From JANLQX01 sp031423635 (GTDB lineage: Bacteria; Actinomycetota; Acidimicrobiia; Acidimicrobiales; JANYDT01): a DNA stretch of 64,000 nucleotides. Positions 25,575 through 34,100 of this stretch are shown piece after piece. A program made the translations under genes and the position numbers. A model generated the notes under the pieces. That model searched no databases and was not told where the DNA came from. It was given only the letters and a program-made list of their open reading frames with translations. How positions within the stretch are numbered: the first letter of the stretch is position 1; every line of letters begins with the position of its first letter. The stretch lies in assembly GCA_031423635.1 (NCBI GenBank), contig JANPFX010000086.1, forward strand, positions 1 through 64,000. Direction: 5' to 3'.

Positions 25575-25892
25575 ATGCGTGAAGTCCTCTCCGACATCGA
25601 GCGATGGAGGCGTCAGGGCAAGCGGGTCGCTATCGCTCGCGTCGTCGGGATCGAGGGCTCCGGCCCGCGCGATCCGGGCGCCACCATGGCGGTCAGCAGC
25701 GATGGAGAGGTCGCCGGATCGGTTTCGGGAGGGTGCGTCGAAGGGGCGGTGCTCCATGAAGCGCTGAGCGTGCTCAACGGAGAGCGCAGCGCGGGTGTCG
25801 TCACATTCGGTTACTCCGACGATGAGGCTTTTGCCGTGGGCCTCACGTGCGGCGGAACTCTGCACTTGTTCGTGGAGGAACTCGCGTGGTGA
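25575..25892 (+). CDS. XdhC/CoxI N-terminal domain protein
   Basis: This 105-residue protein matches the XdhC_CoxI domain (Pfam PF02625): VVGIEGSGPRDPGATMAVSSDGEVAGSVSGGCVEG (in pieces) and TFGYSDDEAFAVGLTCGGTLHLFVE. XdhC-family proteins bind and sulfurate the molybdenum cofactor and insert it into xanthine-dehydrogenase-type enzymes. Here the domain is encoded alone; the Rossmann half of the protein is the next gene, starting by GTGA overlap. Together they would make a two-piece XdhC. Confidence 0.88.
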   Translation: MREVLSDIERWRRQGKRVAIARVVGIEGSGPRDPGATMAVSSDGEVAGSVSGGCVEGAVLHEALSVLNGERSAGVVTFGYSDDEAFAVGLTCGGTLHLFVEELAW

Positions 25893-26701
25893 GTCCCGTC
25901 GTCGGGGCGCCTCTGTACGACGCACTCCGTGACGCCATCCGGGCCGAACAGCCCGTCGCTCTCGCCACGCTGGTGGAGCGCACGGACGGGGTCCCCGTCA
26001 TCGGTCATCTCATCGTCCGTCCGGGTGAAGCGGCTCGTGGCACGCTGGGAAACGACGAGCTCGACCGGGTCGTTGCCCGAGATGCGGAAGGCGAGCTCGC
26101 CGCCGGTCTCACCTCGATGCGGCGTTACGGGCCCAACGGCGAAGCCCGCCAGGACGACGTGAGCGTCTTCATCGAGAGCTTCGCTCCGCCGCCGCGCATG
26201 GTCATCTTCGGCGCGGTCGACTTCACCGCCGCGCTCGTCCGGGCAGCGAAGCTTCTCGGCTACCGGGTCACGGTCTGCGACGCCCGCCCGGTGTTCGCCA
26301 CTACACAGCGGTTCCCGCTCGCCGATGAAGTCGTGAACGACTGGCCTGACCGCTACCTCGACGCGCAGGGATCCAGCCTTGGACCTTCCGATGTCGTATG
26401 CGTGCTTACTCACGACCCGAAGTTCGATGTTCCGGCCATAACCTCGGCCGTGAAGACGGAGGTGGGATACATCGGTGCGATGGGTTCGCGCAAGACGCAC
26501 GCAACCCGCACCGACCGTTTGCGGGAGGCCGGTCTTTCCGAGTCTGAGCTCGCCCGGGTCATGGGGCCGATCGGCATTGACATCGGCGCCCGCACCCCCG
26601 AGGAGACGGCGATCTCCATCGTTGCGGAGATCATCGCGTTGCGTACCGGACGCGCGGTCGCCTCGCTGCGCGACGGTGACGGCCCGATCCATCGTCGTTG
26701 A
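25889..26701 (+). CDS. XdhC/CoxF Rossmann-domain protein
   Basis: Residues about 105-250 of this 270-residue protein form the XdhC Rossmann domain (PF13478): MVIFGAVDFTAALVRAAKLLGYRVTVCDAR, DVVCVLTHDPKFDVPA, YIGAMGSRKTHATR and GPIGIDIGARTPEETAISI. The first 95 residues look like a partial repeat of the XdhC_CoxI region. The usual GxGxxG start of the dinucleotide fold reads GAVDFT, so nucleotide binding may differ. GTG 25889 overlaps the previous stop. It would act in Moco maturation for a Cox-like enzyme. Confidence 0.87.
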   Translation: MSPVVGAPLYDALRDAIRAEQPVALATLVERTDGVPVIGHLIVRPGEAARGTLGNDELDRVVARDAEGELAAGLTSMRRYGPNGEARQDDVSVFIESFAPPPRMVIFGAVDFTAALVRAAKLLGYRVTVCDARPVFATTQRFPLADEVVNDWPDRYLDAQGSSLGPSDVVCVLTHDPKFDVPAITSAVKTEVGYIGAMGSRKTHATRTDRLREAGLSESELARVMGPIGIDIGARTPEETAISIVAEIIALRTGRAVASLRDGDGPIHRR

Positions 26702-26705
26702 GCTG

Positions 26706-27314
26706 ATGCCCGACATCGTCCCGCGCATCGCCGCGGTCGTGCTGTGCGCAGGCGGCGCTACTCGATGGCAGGAGTCCGCTGTCCGAGCGGGGCTCGCCGT
26801 GTCGAACAAGCTCCTCGCCCCATTGCGCGGACGCACCGTTGTCGAATGGTCGGTCGAGCATGCCAAGGCCGCTTCGTTCGATGCGACGATCGTCGTGAGC
26901 GGCGCTGTCTCCCTTCCACTGGCCCTCGTCCACGACCCTTCTCTCACGATCGTGTCCAACCCCCGTTGGACCGATGGCCAAGCCGGGTCACTCGCCCTGG
27001 CCCTCGATCGTTGTCGCGAACTGGGCGTCGACATTGCGGTGTGTGGGCTGGGGGATCAGCCGTTCATCGAGCCGGAAGCGTGGTCGATCATGGGCCGGAC
27101 CCCCGTTGCCACGCCGATAGCGGTGGCGACGTACGGCGGCGTTCGGCGCAATCCCGTCCGGCTGGCGGCCGAAACCTGGACGCTGATCCCGCGGACAGGA
27201 GACGAAGGGGCCCGGCCTCTCCTGCGCAAACGGCCGGAGTGGGTAACAGAACTATCGTGTCCCGGCAACCCGATCGACATCGACACTGTGGAGGATCTCC
27301 TGTCATGGAGCTGA
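26706..27314 (+). CDS. Molybdenum cofactor cytidylyltransferase (MocA-like)
   Basis: The 202-residue GT-A fold nucleotidyltransferase of the MobA/MocA group starts AAVVLCAGGATRWQES (nucleotide-binding LCAGGxxxR), then KLLAPLRGRTVVEWSVEHA, GLGDQPFI with the metal-binding Asp, and GGVRRNPVRL. MocA makes the cytosine dinucleotide form of Moco, the form used by CO dehydrogenases and xanthine-dehydrogenase-type bacterial enzymes, which fits the context. The start ATG 26706 lies 4 nt after xdhC. The 3' end overlaps coxG by 10 nt. Confidence 0.85.
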   Translation: MPDIVPRIAAVVLCAGGATRWQESAVRAGLAVSNKLLAPLRGRTVVEWSVEHAKAASFDATIVVSGAVSLPLALVHDPSLTIVSNPRWTDGQAGSLALALDRCRELGVDIAVCGLGDQPFIEPEAWSIMGRTPVATPIAVATYGGVRRNPVRLAAETWTLIPRTGDEGARPLLRKRPEWVTELSCPGNPIDIDTVEDLLSWS

Positions 27315-28036
27315 CCAACGAATTTCAAGTTCACGTACCGATCGCCCGGGCGTGGGCGGTGCTCACCGATGTGGAGACGATCGCGCCGTGCCTTCCGGGC
27401 GCGCAGCTCGAAGAGGTCGAGGGCGATGAGTACCGCGGTGGCGTGAAGATCAAGGTCGGACCGATCACCGCCTCGTACAAGGGCAAGGCCACGTTCCTCG
27501 AGAAGGACGACGTCAACCACGTGGCCAAGTTGCGGGGTGAGGGGCGCGACTCCAAGGGTCAGGGCAATGCGTCGGTCACGGTCACGATGCGCCTCACTGC
27601 TGTTGGCACCGAGTCGACGAAGGTGAACATCCACAACGACTTGTCCATCTCCGGGAAGGTCGCTCAGTTTGCCCGCGCCAGCGTACTTTCGGAGGTCAGT
27701 GAGAAACTGCTGTCACAGTTCGTCGAATGCCTTCATCACGACGTCCTGAGCGAACCGGAGGAGACGCTCGCTGCCGTGGCCACGGCTTCCGCTGAGGCCG
27801 CCGGCGCCGCGGCGACCACCGCGAGCGGTGCGACCGCTGGTGCCGCACCGTCGACTTCCGGCGGTTCATCCTCGGAGCCCACGGATCCGGTCAAGCCGAC
27901 GGTCCGCAAGATCGAGTACAAGGCCGCCGAACCTGTTGACCTGTTGGAGACGGCAGGCACGCCCATTCTCAAGCGCGTTGCCCCGGTCGCGCTCGTGCTC
28001 TTGGCGCTGTTCCTGCTGTTCCGCCGGCGGAAGTAG
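27305..28036 (+). CDS. coxG: CoxG-like SRPBCC protein with C-terminal membrane anchor
   Basis: In this 243-residue protein, residues 1-150 are a CO-dehydrogenase subunit G (SRPBCC/START-like) domain: FQVHVPIARAWAVLTDVETIAPCLPGAQLEEVEGDEYRG is its conserved opening. An Ala/Ser/Thr-rich linker follows (about 155-200), then one membrane helix near the end (VAPVALVLLALFLLF) with the basic tail RRRK. CoxG recruits CO dehydrogenase to the membrane in Oligotropha, and the tail anchor here fits that role. It overlaps the cytidylyltransferase gene and is followed 18 nt later by an MFS gene. Confidence 0.9.
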   Translation: MELTNEFQVHVPIARAWAVLTDVETIAPCLPGAQLEEVEGDEYRGGVKIKVGPITASYKGKATFLEKDDVNHVAKLRGEGRDSKGQGNASVTVTMRLTAVGTESTKVNIHNDLSISGKVAQFARASVLSEVSEKLLSQFVECLHHDVLSEPEETLAAVATASAEAAGAAATTASGATAGAAPSTSGGSSSEPTDPVKPTVRKIEYKAAEPVDLLETAGTPILKRVAPVALVLLALFLLFRRRK

Positions 28037-28054
28037 GCCGCGACCCTTCTCCTC

Positions 28055-29224
28055 GTGAGTGCATCGGCGGAAGCGCCAACTTCGATCCGTCGGCCCTTCA
28101 CCTGGCTCGTGGCCGCCAAGTTCTGCGTGAACATGGCGCTGCGGCTCGCCTATCCGTTCAACACCGACATCGCCCGGGGTCTCGGCGTGTCCCTCGATTC
28201 CGTGGGGCGCGTCCAGGGACTCGGCGAACTGACCGGTTTGGCGAACATCGGCATCGGCCATCAACTCGACCGAGGGCACACACGGCGCTGGATCCTGGTC
28301 GGTGTCGCGATGGCAGGGGTCGGGGCTCTGCTGCTCGGAGCCGGATCGACCCTGTGGGTCTTCGGCATCTGTTCGGCACTCATCGCCTGTGGCACGGCCA
28401 TCATGACGACATCAGCGCAGACGTGGATCGGCGTCCGGGTTCCCTATGCCCAGCGCGGACGCGTCATCGGCGTCTACGAAGCCTCGTGGGCGCTTTCGCT
28501 CCTCGTGGGCGCGCCGATCGCCGGATACCTGATCGACCGTGGTTCGTGGTGGTGGCCGTTCCTCGGCATCGGGGCGCTGACGATTGCCGTGATCCCGATG
28601 CTGGCCCGATCCCTTGTCGCGCACGAAACGCGCCCGACGGAGAAGCCCTCCCGTGCCGGGACCCCGCCACCACGCATCGATTGGAACCGCCGAGTGCTCG
28701 CGGCCGTCGCAACCTCGACGCTGCTCACTCTCGGGGCGGTGGTGGTGTTCGCTTCGTACGGGGCGTGGTTGAAGGACCGCCATGGGTTCTCCACGGCATC
28801 AGTCAGCGCGCTTACCATTGGTTTGGGCGTGGTCGAATTGCTGGGAAGCGGCTCCACTGCGGCGTTCGCTGACCGACTCGGCAAGCGTCGATCCGTGGCG
28901 TTGGGTGCCGTGCTCATGGCACTCGCGTCGCTCCTTGTCGTCTCCTCGCGAAGCTCGACGCTGCTCGCCTCCTCCGGTGTGGTGCTGTTGTTCGGTTCGT
29001 TCGAGTTCGCCTTCGTCTCCCAGCTCTCGATCAACTCCGAAGTCGGCGGCGCCGCCCGCGGACGCTTCATGGCGATCAACGGCGCAATCGTGACCGCGTC
29101 CCGAGCGGTCGGAGCAGCCCTCGGCACCTGGCTGTACGTGCACTCCGGCATGGCGACAGTCGCCGTGCTGTCGTTCGGCTGCGCGGTTGCGGCAACTGCC
29201 GCGATCACCTCGACCTTCGAGTGA
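28055..29224 (+). CDS. MFS transporter
   Basis: The 389-residue membrane protein has about twelve helices in two halves. The loop between helices 2 and 3 (HQLDRGHTRRWIL) and VPYAQRGRVIGVYEASWALSLLVGAPIAGYL resemble drug/sugar-type major facilitator family members. The substrate is unknown. GTG 28055 follows coxG by 18 nt, so it may belong to the same transcript. Its stop overlaps the DUF501 start by GTGA, coupling the inserted block to the conserved DUF501-ppx pair. Confidence 0.87.
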   Translation: MSASAEAPTSIRRPFTWLVAAKFCVNMALRLAYPFNTDIARGLGVSLDSVGRVQGLGELTGLANIGIGHQLDRGHTRRWILVGVAMAGVGALLLGAGSTLWVFGICSALIACGTAIMTTSAQTWIGVRVPYAQRGRVIGVYEASWALSLLVGAPIAGYLIDRGSWWWPFLGIGALTIAVIPMLARSLVAHETRPTEKPSRAGTPPPRIDWNRRVLAAVATSTLLTLGAVVVFASYGAWLKDRHGFSTASVSALTIGLGVVELLGSGSTAAFADRLGKRRSVALGAVLMALASLLVVSSRSSTLLASSGVVLLFGSFEFAFVSQLSINSEVGGAARGRFMAINGAIVTASRAVGAALGTWLYVHSGMATVAVLSFGCAVAATAAITSTFE

Positions 29225-29772
29225 TCGGCGAGACTGACAACGTGACGAAAGGACCTCACGACCCGACCCTCCGGCCGACCAGCGAGCAGGACCTCCTCGT
29301 CGTGACCCAACTCCTCGGGCGGGTCCCGAAGGCTGCCTTCGATGTCGTCGTCCGCCGTCGCGACGGGGTTCCGGTGGTGACCCGCAATGCGCCGTTCGAG
29401 CGCGACGGCACACCGATGCCGACGAGATACTGGCTCCTTCCTTCGGCCCGGGCCAACGACGCCATCGGCAGGCTCGAAGCCGGCGGCGGGGTCCGGGCGG
29501 TGGAGGCCGACGTCTCCGCCGAGGACATCGTGGTCGCCCACGCGGCCTACGCCCGCGATCGCGACGCCGCCATCCCGCCCGCGTGGGCCGGGCCGCGTCC
29601 GAGCGGGGGTGTCGGCGGCACGCGCCAGGGAACGAAGTGTCTCCACGCCCACTACGCCTTCTTCCTGGCGGGTGGCCCTGACCCGGTCGGCCGATGGGTG
29701 TGGGAACGACTGGCGCCGAAGGACCGCGATGAACCGATCCGTCGGATCGGGGAAGAATCGGAGTCGCCATGA
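29221..29772 (+). CDS. DUF501 family protein
   Basis: The 183-residue cytosolic protein of the DUF501 family is found in actinobacteria next to eno, divIC and ppx. Recognisable features are QLLGRVPKAAFDVVVRR, GTPMPTRYWLLP, and the C-terminal TKCLHAHYAFFLAGGPDPVGRWV (in pieces), with Cys and His residues that could bind a metal. The function is not established. GTG 29221 overlaps the MFS stop; GTG 29242 is an alternative start. The end overlaps ppx by 4 nt. Confidence 0.88.
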   Translation: MIGETDNVTKGPHDPTLRPTSEQDLLVVTQLLGRVPKAAFDVVVRRRDGVPVVTRNAPFERDGTPMPTRYWLLPSARANDAIGRLEAGGGVRAVEADVSAEDIVVAHAAYARDRDAAIPPAWAGPRPSGGVGGTRQGTKCLHAHYAFFLAGGPDPVGRWVWERLAPKDRDEPIRRIGEESESP

Positions 29773-30704
29773 ACGTCGCCGCCATCGACATCGGATCGAA
29801 CTCGACCCGCCTGCTCATCCTCGACCATGCGGGTGCCGAGGTCATGCGGGAAGTCACCGTCACCAAGCTCGGTGCCGGCGTCGATGCCACCGGCATGCTC
29901 GCCGCCGACGCCATAGAGCGGACGCTCGCCAGCCTCCGTGCTTACGCCACCGCTCTCGAGCACCATGAGGTGAGCGTCGGACATCTGCGGGTCACGACCA
30001 CCTCAGCGTCTCGGGACGCGACGAACCGCAGCGAGTTCTTCGAGTTGGTCGATGCCGCCGTCGGCAGGCGCCCGGAACTCCTCAGCGGCGCGGAAGAAGC
30101 CGAGCTGTCGTTCCGGGGCGCGACGTCCTGGCTGTCACCGCGCACCAACGAGTGGGGAGAGCCGCTCTACGACGTGGTCGTCGACATCGGTGGCGGGTCG
30201 ACGGAGTTGGCGGTCGGGCGCCCCGGTGAACCTCCCGTCGGCGTGTGGTCGATCGATGCCGGCTGTGTCCGATTCACTGAGCAGTGGCTGCGCGGGAATC
30301 CCCCCAACGCGGAGGAACTCTCCAACGCCGTGACGGTGATGCATTCACACCTCGACGATGCCGAACGGGAGATCCCGGAGCTCAAGTCGGCGGACCGTCT
30401 CATCGGCGTCGCCGGGTCCATCGTCACGGTGGCCGCTGTCGAAATCGGCCTACCCGCCTACGACCGCGAGCGACTCCACCGGTTCGAGGTCACGCGAGCC
30501 GCCGCGGAGGACGTGTTCCGCACCCTGGCCACCGAGAACCGTCGTGATCGGGCACACAATCCGGGCCTGGCGCCGGACCGGGTCGACACCATTGTCGCCG
30601 GTGCGCTGATTCTCGTGACCGTGATGCGCCACTGGAAGCATGACCGGTGTCTGGTCTCGGAGGCGGACGGCCTGGATGCCTCGGCCCGTTCCCTGCTCGG
30701 CTGA
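29769..30704 (+). CDS. ppx: Exopolyphosphatase / pppGpp phosphohydrolase
   Basis: The 311-residue protein of the ASKHA fold has phosphate-1 motif AAIDIGSNSTRLLI and phosphate-2 motif VVDIGGGSTELA, then WSIDAGCVRFTEQWL and GVAGSIVTVAAVE. It removes terminal phosphate from polyphosphate or converts pppGpp to ppGpp. The short single-module length is typical of actinobacterial Ppx1/2. It is coupled to DUF501 by ATGA. The 78-nt gap to dusB holds the next promoter. Confidence 0.93.
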   Translation: MNVAAIDIGSNSTRLLILDHAGAEVMREVTVTKLGAGVDATGMLAADAIERTLASLRAYATALEHHEVSVGHLRVTTTSASRDATNRSEFFELVDAAVGRRPELLSGAEEAELSFRGATSWLSPRTNEWGEPLYDVVVDIGGGSTELAVGRPGEPPVGVWSIDAGCVRFTEQWLRGNPPNAEELSNAVTVMHSHLDDAEREIPELKSADRLIGVAGSIVTVAAVEIGLPAYDRERLHRFEVTRAAAEDVFRTLATENRRDRAHNPGLAPDRVDTIVAGALILVTVMRHWKHDRCLVSEADGLDASARSLLG

Positions 30705-30782
30705 CGGCTTCTCGGGGGGAGGCGGGTGGCCGCGACTGCGCCAAATGACTTGTCACTGGTGCGCTGAGGGTTTGGGAGACTC

Positions 30783-32009
30783 GTGACTGTGAACGCGTCG
30801 ACACCCCTCCAGATCGGCGCGCTGACGCTGTCCCATCCGGTGGTCCTCGCTCCGATGGCCGGCGTGACGAACGCCCCGTTCCGCCAGCTGTGCCGGCGTT
30901 ACGGTGGCGCGCTCTACGTATCGGAAATGGTCATGGCCCGGGCGGTGCTCGAACAAACGCCGCGCACGATGCGAATGGTGCACTTCGGTGCCGATGAGAC
31001 CACCCGTTCGCTACAGCTCTACGGCACGGAGCCGCACTCACTCGGTGAGGCCGTCCGACGGCTTGTGGCCGCCGGGGACGTGGACCACATCGACATGAAC
31101 TTCGGCTGTCCGGCGCCGAAGGTCACCCGCAACGGTGGGGGCTCGGCAGTACCGGTGAAGCGCGCGCTTTTCCGTTCTATCGTTCGGGCCGCGGTGCAGG
31201 CGGCATTCGCGGAGTCCGGTGGGCTGGTGCCCATCACCATCAAGTTCCGAAAAGGCATCCGCGACGACTTGCTCACGTTCCTCGACGCCGGTCGGATCGG
31301 TGAGGAGGAAGGGGTCGCCGCCGTCTCACTCCACGCCCGAACGGCAGAGCAGCTCTACTCCGGCGACGCCGACTGGTCCGCGATCGCTGAGCTGAAGCAG
31401 GCGGTGACGACCATTCCCGTGCTCGGCAACGGCGACATCTGGGAAGCCGAGGATGCGCTGCGCATGATGGCCGAGACCGGCTGCGATGGCGTGGTGGTCG
31501 GGCGTGGGTGCCTTGGCCGTCCCTGGTTGTTCGGTGATCTCGCTGCAGCCTTCGACGGCAAGGACATTCCTCCGCCCCCGCGACTGGGCGAGGTCATGGT
31601 CACCATGCGCGAGCACGCAGCGTTGCTTGTCGAACATTTCGACGGACTTCCCCTCTCGCGACGCCGTGCCCAGGACCTCGGACCGGTCGAGGCGGCGGCG
31701 GCCCGGGCCATCGGTAACGGCAAGGGCATCCGCGACTTCCGCAAGCATGCCGGCTGGTACATGACGGGCTACACCGTCGGTCCCGATGTCCGGCGTCGTC
31801 TCGGGATGGTCTCGTCGCTTCCCGAGCTCGACGATGTGCTGGCGGAGCTCGATCCGACCCTCGAGCTCGTCGAGGGTGGTCGCCGATTCAAACGTGGACA
31901 TACGAATGGTCCGAAGCCGGTGCATCTACCCTACGGCTACCTCGACGACCGCGATGATCCGACACCCCCGTCGCTCGACGCCGAGATCGCCGGTGGCTCT
32001 GGTGGTTGA
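30783..32009 (+). CDS. dusB: tRNA-dihydrouridine synthase (DusB type)
   Basis: In this 408-residue protein, residues about 10-325 are an FMN-binding TIM barrel: VVLAPMAGVTNAPFRQLCR, MNFGCPAPKVTRNGGGSA with catalytic Cys109, KFRKGI, SLHARTAEQLYSGDADW, GNGDIW and GVVVGRGCLGRPW. It reduces uridine to dihydrouridine in tRNA using NADPH. The C-terminal extension of about 60 residues (RRFKRGHTNGPKPVHL...) is longer than usual. GTG 30783 is chosen for the family N-terminus. Its end overlaps maf. Confidence 0.94.
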   Translation: MTVNASTPLQIGALTLSHPVVLAPMAGVTNAPFRQLCRRYGGALYVSEMVMARAVLEQTPRTMRMVHFGADETTRSLQLYGTEPHSLGEAVRRLVAAGDVDHIDMNFGCPAPKVTRNGGGSAVPVKRALFRSIVRAAVQAAFAESGGLVPITIKFRKGIRDDLLTFLDAGRIGEEEGVAAVSLHARTAEQLYSGDADWSAIAELKQAVTTIPVLGNGDIWEAEDALRMMAETGCDGVVVGRGCLGRPWLFGDLAAAFDGKDIPPPPRLGEVMVTMREHAALLVEHFDGLPLSRRRAQDLGPVEAAAARAIGNGKGIRDFRKHAGWYMTGYTVGPDVRRRLGMVSSLPELDDVLAELDPTLELVEGGRRFKRGHTNGPKPVHLPYGYLDDRDDPTPPSLDAEIAGGSGG

Positions 32010-32613
32010 ACCGGGCCGTGTGGTGCTCGCGTCGGGCTCACCGCGCCGACGCGAGTTGCTGTCGACACTCGGACTCACCTTCGTCGTGGACGCCGCCGAC
32101 ATCGACGAGACCGAGTTCGTCGCAGAGGATCCGACCCTGTATGTGGTCCGGCTCGCCCGGACGAAGGCGGCGCACGTCGCTGCCCGTCACGAACACGGCA
32201 CGATCGTGATCGCCGCCGACACCACGGTCGAGCTCGACGGCTCCATTCTCGGCAAGCCGACCGACCCGGTCCACGCCGGCAGCATGCTTGCCGCGCTCAG
32301 CGGTCGGACGCACCGGGTGCACACCGGCATGGCGGTCATGGTGGCCGGCGCGGTCGGCGAACCCTGGGTCAACCTGTCGACCACCGATGTGACGTTCAGA
32401 TCGCTGGACGACGCGACCATCGAGCGCTACCTTGCCACCGGCGAGCCCATGGACAAGGCCGGGGCGTACGCCATCCAGGGAGTCGGTGGTGCGCTGGTCT
32501 CTCGGATCAGCGGCAACGTGCAGAACGTGATCGGCCTGCCCCTCGCCGACCTGTTGGCGAACCCGCTGGTCGACGCCATGGTCCGCGCGGTAGGTGTGAC
32601 ACCGGTCATCTGA
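31993..32613 (+). CDS. maf: Maf-family nucleotide pyrophosphatase
   Basis: The protein of about 203-206 residues is a Maf/YceF-type nucleoside triphosphate pyrophosphatase that may remove modified nucleotides. Motifs are VVLASGSPRRRELLSTLG, VIAADTTVELDG with the catalytic Asp, GKPTDPVHAGSMLAALSGRTHRVHTG (in pieces), EPMDKAGAYAIQG and GNVQNVIGLPL. The start is uncertain: GTG 31993 and GTG 32002 are both in frame, and both overlap the dusB stop. It is probably co-transcribed with dusB. Confidence 0.9.
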   Translation: MALVVEPGRVVLASGSPRRRELLSTLGLTFVVDAADIDETEFVAEDPTLYVVRLARTKAAHVAARHEHGTIVIAADTTVELDGSILGKPTDPVHAGSMLAALSGRTHRVHTGMAVMVAGAVGEPWVNLSTTDVTFRSLDDATIERYLATGEPMDKAGAYAIQGVGGALVSRISGNVQNVIGLPLADLLANPLVDAMVRAVGVTPVI

Positions 32614-32647
32614 GCTGGGTCTCGGTCGGGGTCGGGCGCGAGAATGA

Positions 32648-34036
32648 ATGTTCTTGAATGCTGCTGACGCCGAAGTAAAACGCGCGGGTCGAGGACCTGA
32701 ACACTCCGGAAAGCCGGTGGTCGAGGGCTCGATCGGGGCAGCGTGGGCATCACCGGCGTTCCGGCGGCTCTACATCGGATCAACCCTCTCGATGGTCGGC
32801 ACCTGGTTGCAGAACGTCGTCGTGGCGCCCTTCGCCCTCGACCTGACCCGCAGCGCAGCGAACCCGAAGGGGTCGGCGTCGTTCGTCGGGCTGCTCACGG
32901 TGGCCCAACTCGGCCCGCTGTTGGTGCTCTCGATTCCGGGCGGCGTCCTTGCCAACCGGGTCGACCGCAAGAAGTTGATGATCGGCGCGCAGACGGTGCA
33001 GTCCATTGCCGCGTTCGGTCTCGCATTCGTGGCTTGGAAGATGAAGTCGCCCCTGGCGTTGTTCCTGGCGATCCTGGTGATCGGCACGGCGAACGCGATC
33101 TCCCAGCCGACGACGTCCTCTGTCCTCCCTGAACTCGTCGAACCGAAGAACATCGGCGGAGCGATATCGCTCAACTCGGCGACCATGAACGGATCGCGGT
33201 CGGTGGCCCCGATCATCGTGCTGGCGCTCACCGCTGCGGGCTTCGCCGTGCCGGGCTTCTTCTTCCTCAACGCGCTTTCGTATTTCGCCATGATCGTTGC
33301 CCTGTGGAAGCTGCCGATGCGGCGTCGGATCGAACATCGCGGATCAACCGGCAAGGCGGCCTTTCTCGACGGCATCCGCGAGGCGAAGGCGAATCCGGTG
33401 GTCGGGAGACTGCTCGTCTTCCTCTTCTCACTGTCGCTCATCTCCCTGCCGTTCATCGGACAGTTCGCAACGGTCGTCGAGCGATCCTTCGGAACGACCA
33501 GTAAGCGCACGTATCTTGTTCTCTTTGCTACGTGGGGCTTCGGCGCGGCCCTGGGTGCACTGAGCATCGGCACGGTGCTCGTTCGCCGCGATCAGCGTCG
33601 GCTCGTATCTCAGTTCTTCGTCGCATTCGCGGTGGCGCTCACCGCCTGGTCGTTCGCCGGTTCACCGGCGGTTGCCATGCCGATCGCCTTCGCTCTGGGG
33701 TTCACGTATTTCGGATCGACGACGGCTATGTCGTCGGTGCTGCAGGCCCACCTCGACGTCCGCCGACGGGCCCCGGTGATGGCGCTGTGGTTCATGGCGT
33801 TCGGCGGTACCGTCCCGTTCGGCGCGATGTGGGGTGGATGGGCGATGGACCACTGGTCGGTGCGGGGCACGCTGCTCGTCGGCGCAGCATGGCTCGCCCT
33901 TCTCTCGTTCGCAGCGCGTGACCTGCCGCGACGGAGCGATGCCTGGCGTGCCCGGACGCTCGACGTGGCGGCCCCTGGCGCGTTGGCCGTCGGAGCGGCG
34001 CGCTCGATGTCGGCGGATCAGGCCCTCGAGCCGTAG
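32648..34036 (+). CDS. MFS exporter (EntS/DHA3-like)
   Basis: The 462-residue protein has about 12 membrane helices. The opening WASPAFRRLYIGSTLSMVGTWLQNVVV and NRVDRKKLMIGAQTVQS are typical of the DHA3/enterobactin-exporter-like branch; NATSQ-like NAISQPTTSSVLPELV and FVGLLTVAQLGPLL also fit. An efflux role is likely, the substrate unknown. It starts 34 nt after maf and is convergent with gcvP across a hairpin. Confidence 0.88.
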   Translation: MFLNAADAEVKRAGRGPEHSGKPVVEGSIGAAWASPAFRRLYIGSTLSMVGTWLQNVVVAPFALDLTRSAANPKGSASFVGLLTVAQLGPLLVLSIPGGVLANRVDRKKLMIGAQTVQSIAAFGLAFVAWKMKSPLALFLAILVIGTANAISQPTTSSVLPELVEPKNIGGAISLNSATMNGSRSVAPIIVLALTAAGFAVPGFFFLNALSYFAMIVALWKLPMRRRIEHRGSTGKAAFLDGIREAKANPVVGRLLVFLFSLSLISLPFIGQFATVVERSFGTTSKRTYLVLFATWGFGAALGALSIGTVLVRRDQRRLVSQFFVAFAVALTAWSFAGSPAVAMPIAFALGFTYFGSTTAMSSVLQAHLDVRRRAPVMALWFMAFGGTVPFGAMWGGWAMDHWSVRGTLLVGAAWLALLSFAARDLPRRSDAWRARTLDVAAPGALAVGAARSMSADQALEP

Positions 34037-34057
34037 TTGCGCCCGGTTCCGGAGGGT

Positions 34058-34095
34058 CTCCCGAGGACCAAGCCTGCGCGCGGCGACCTCGGGAG
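34058..34095. terminator. Hairpin between convergent MFS and gcvP genes
   Basis: CTCCCGAGG (34058-34066) pairs perfectly with CCTCGGGAG (34087-34095) over a 20-nt loop. It lies in the 64-nt gap between two convergent genes and could serve both strands. There is no T-tract, as is common in high-G+C actinobacteria. Confidence 0.55.
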
Positions 34096-34100
34096 GGGGT

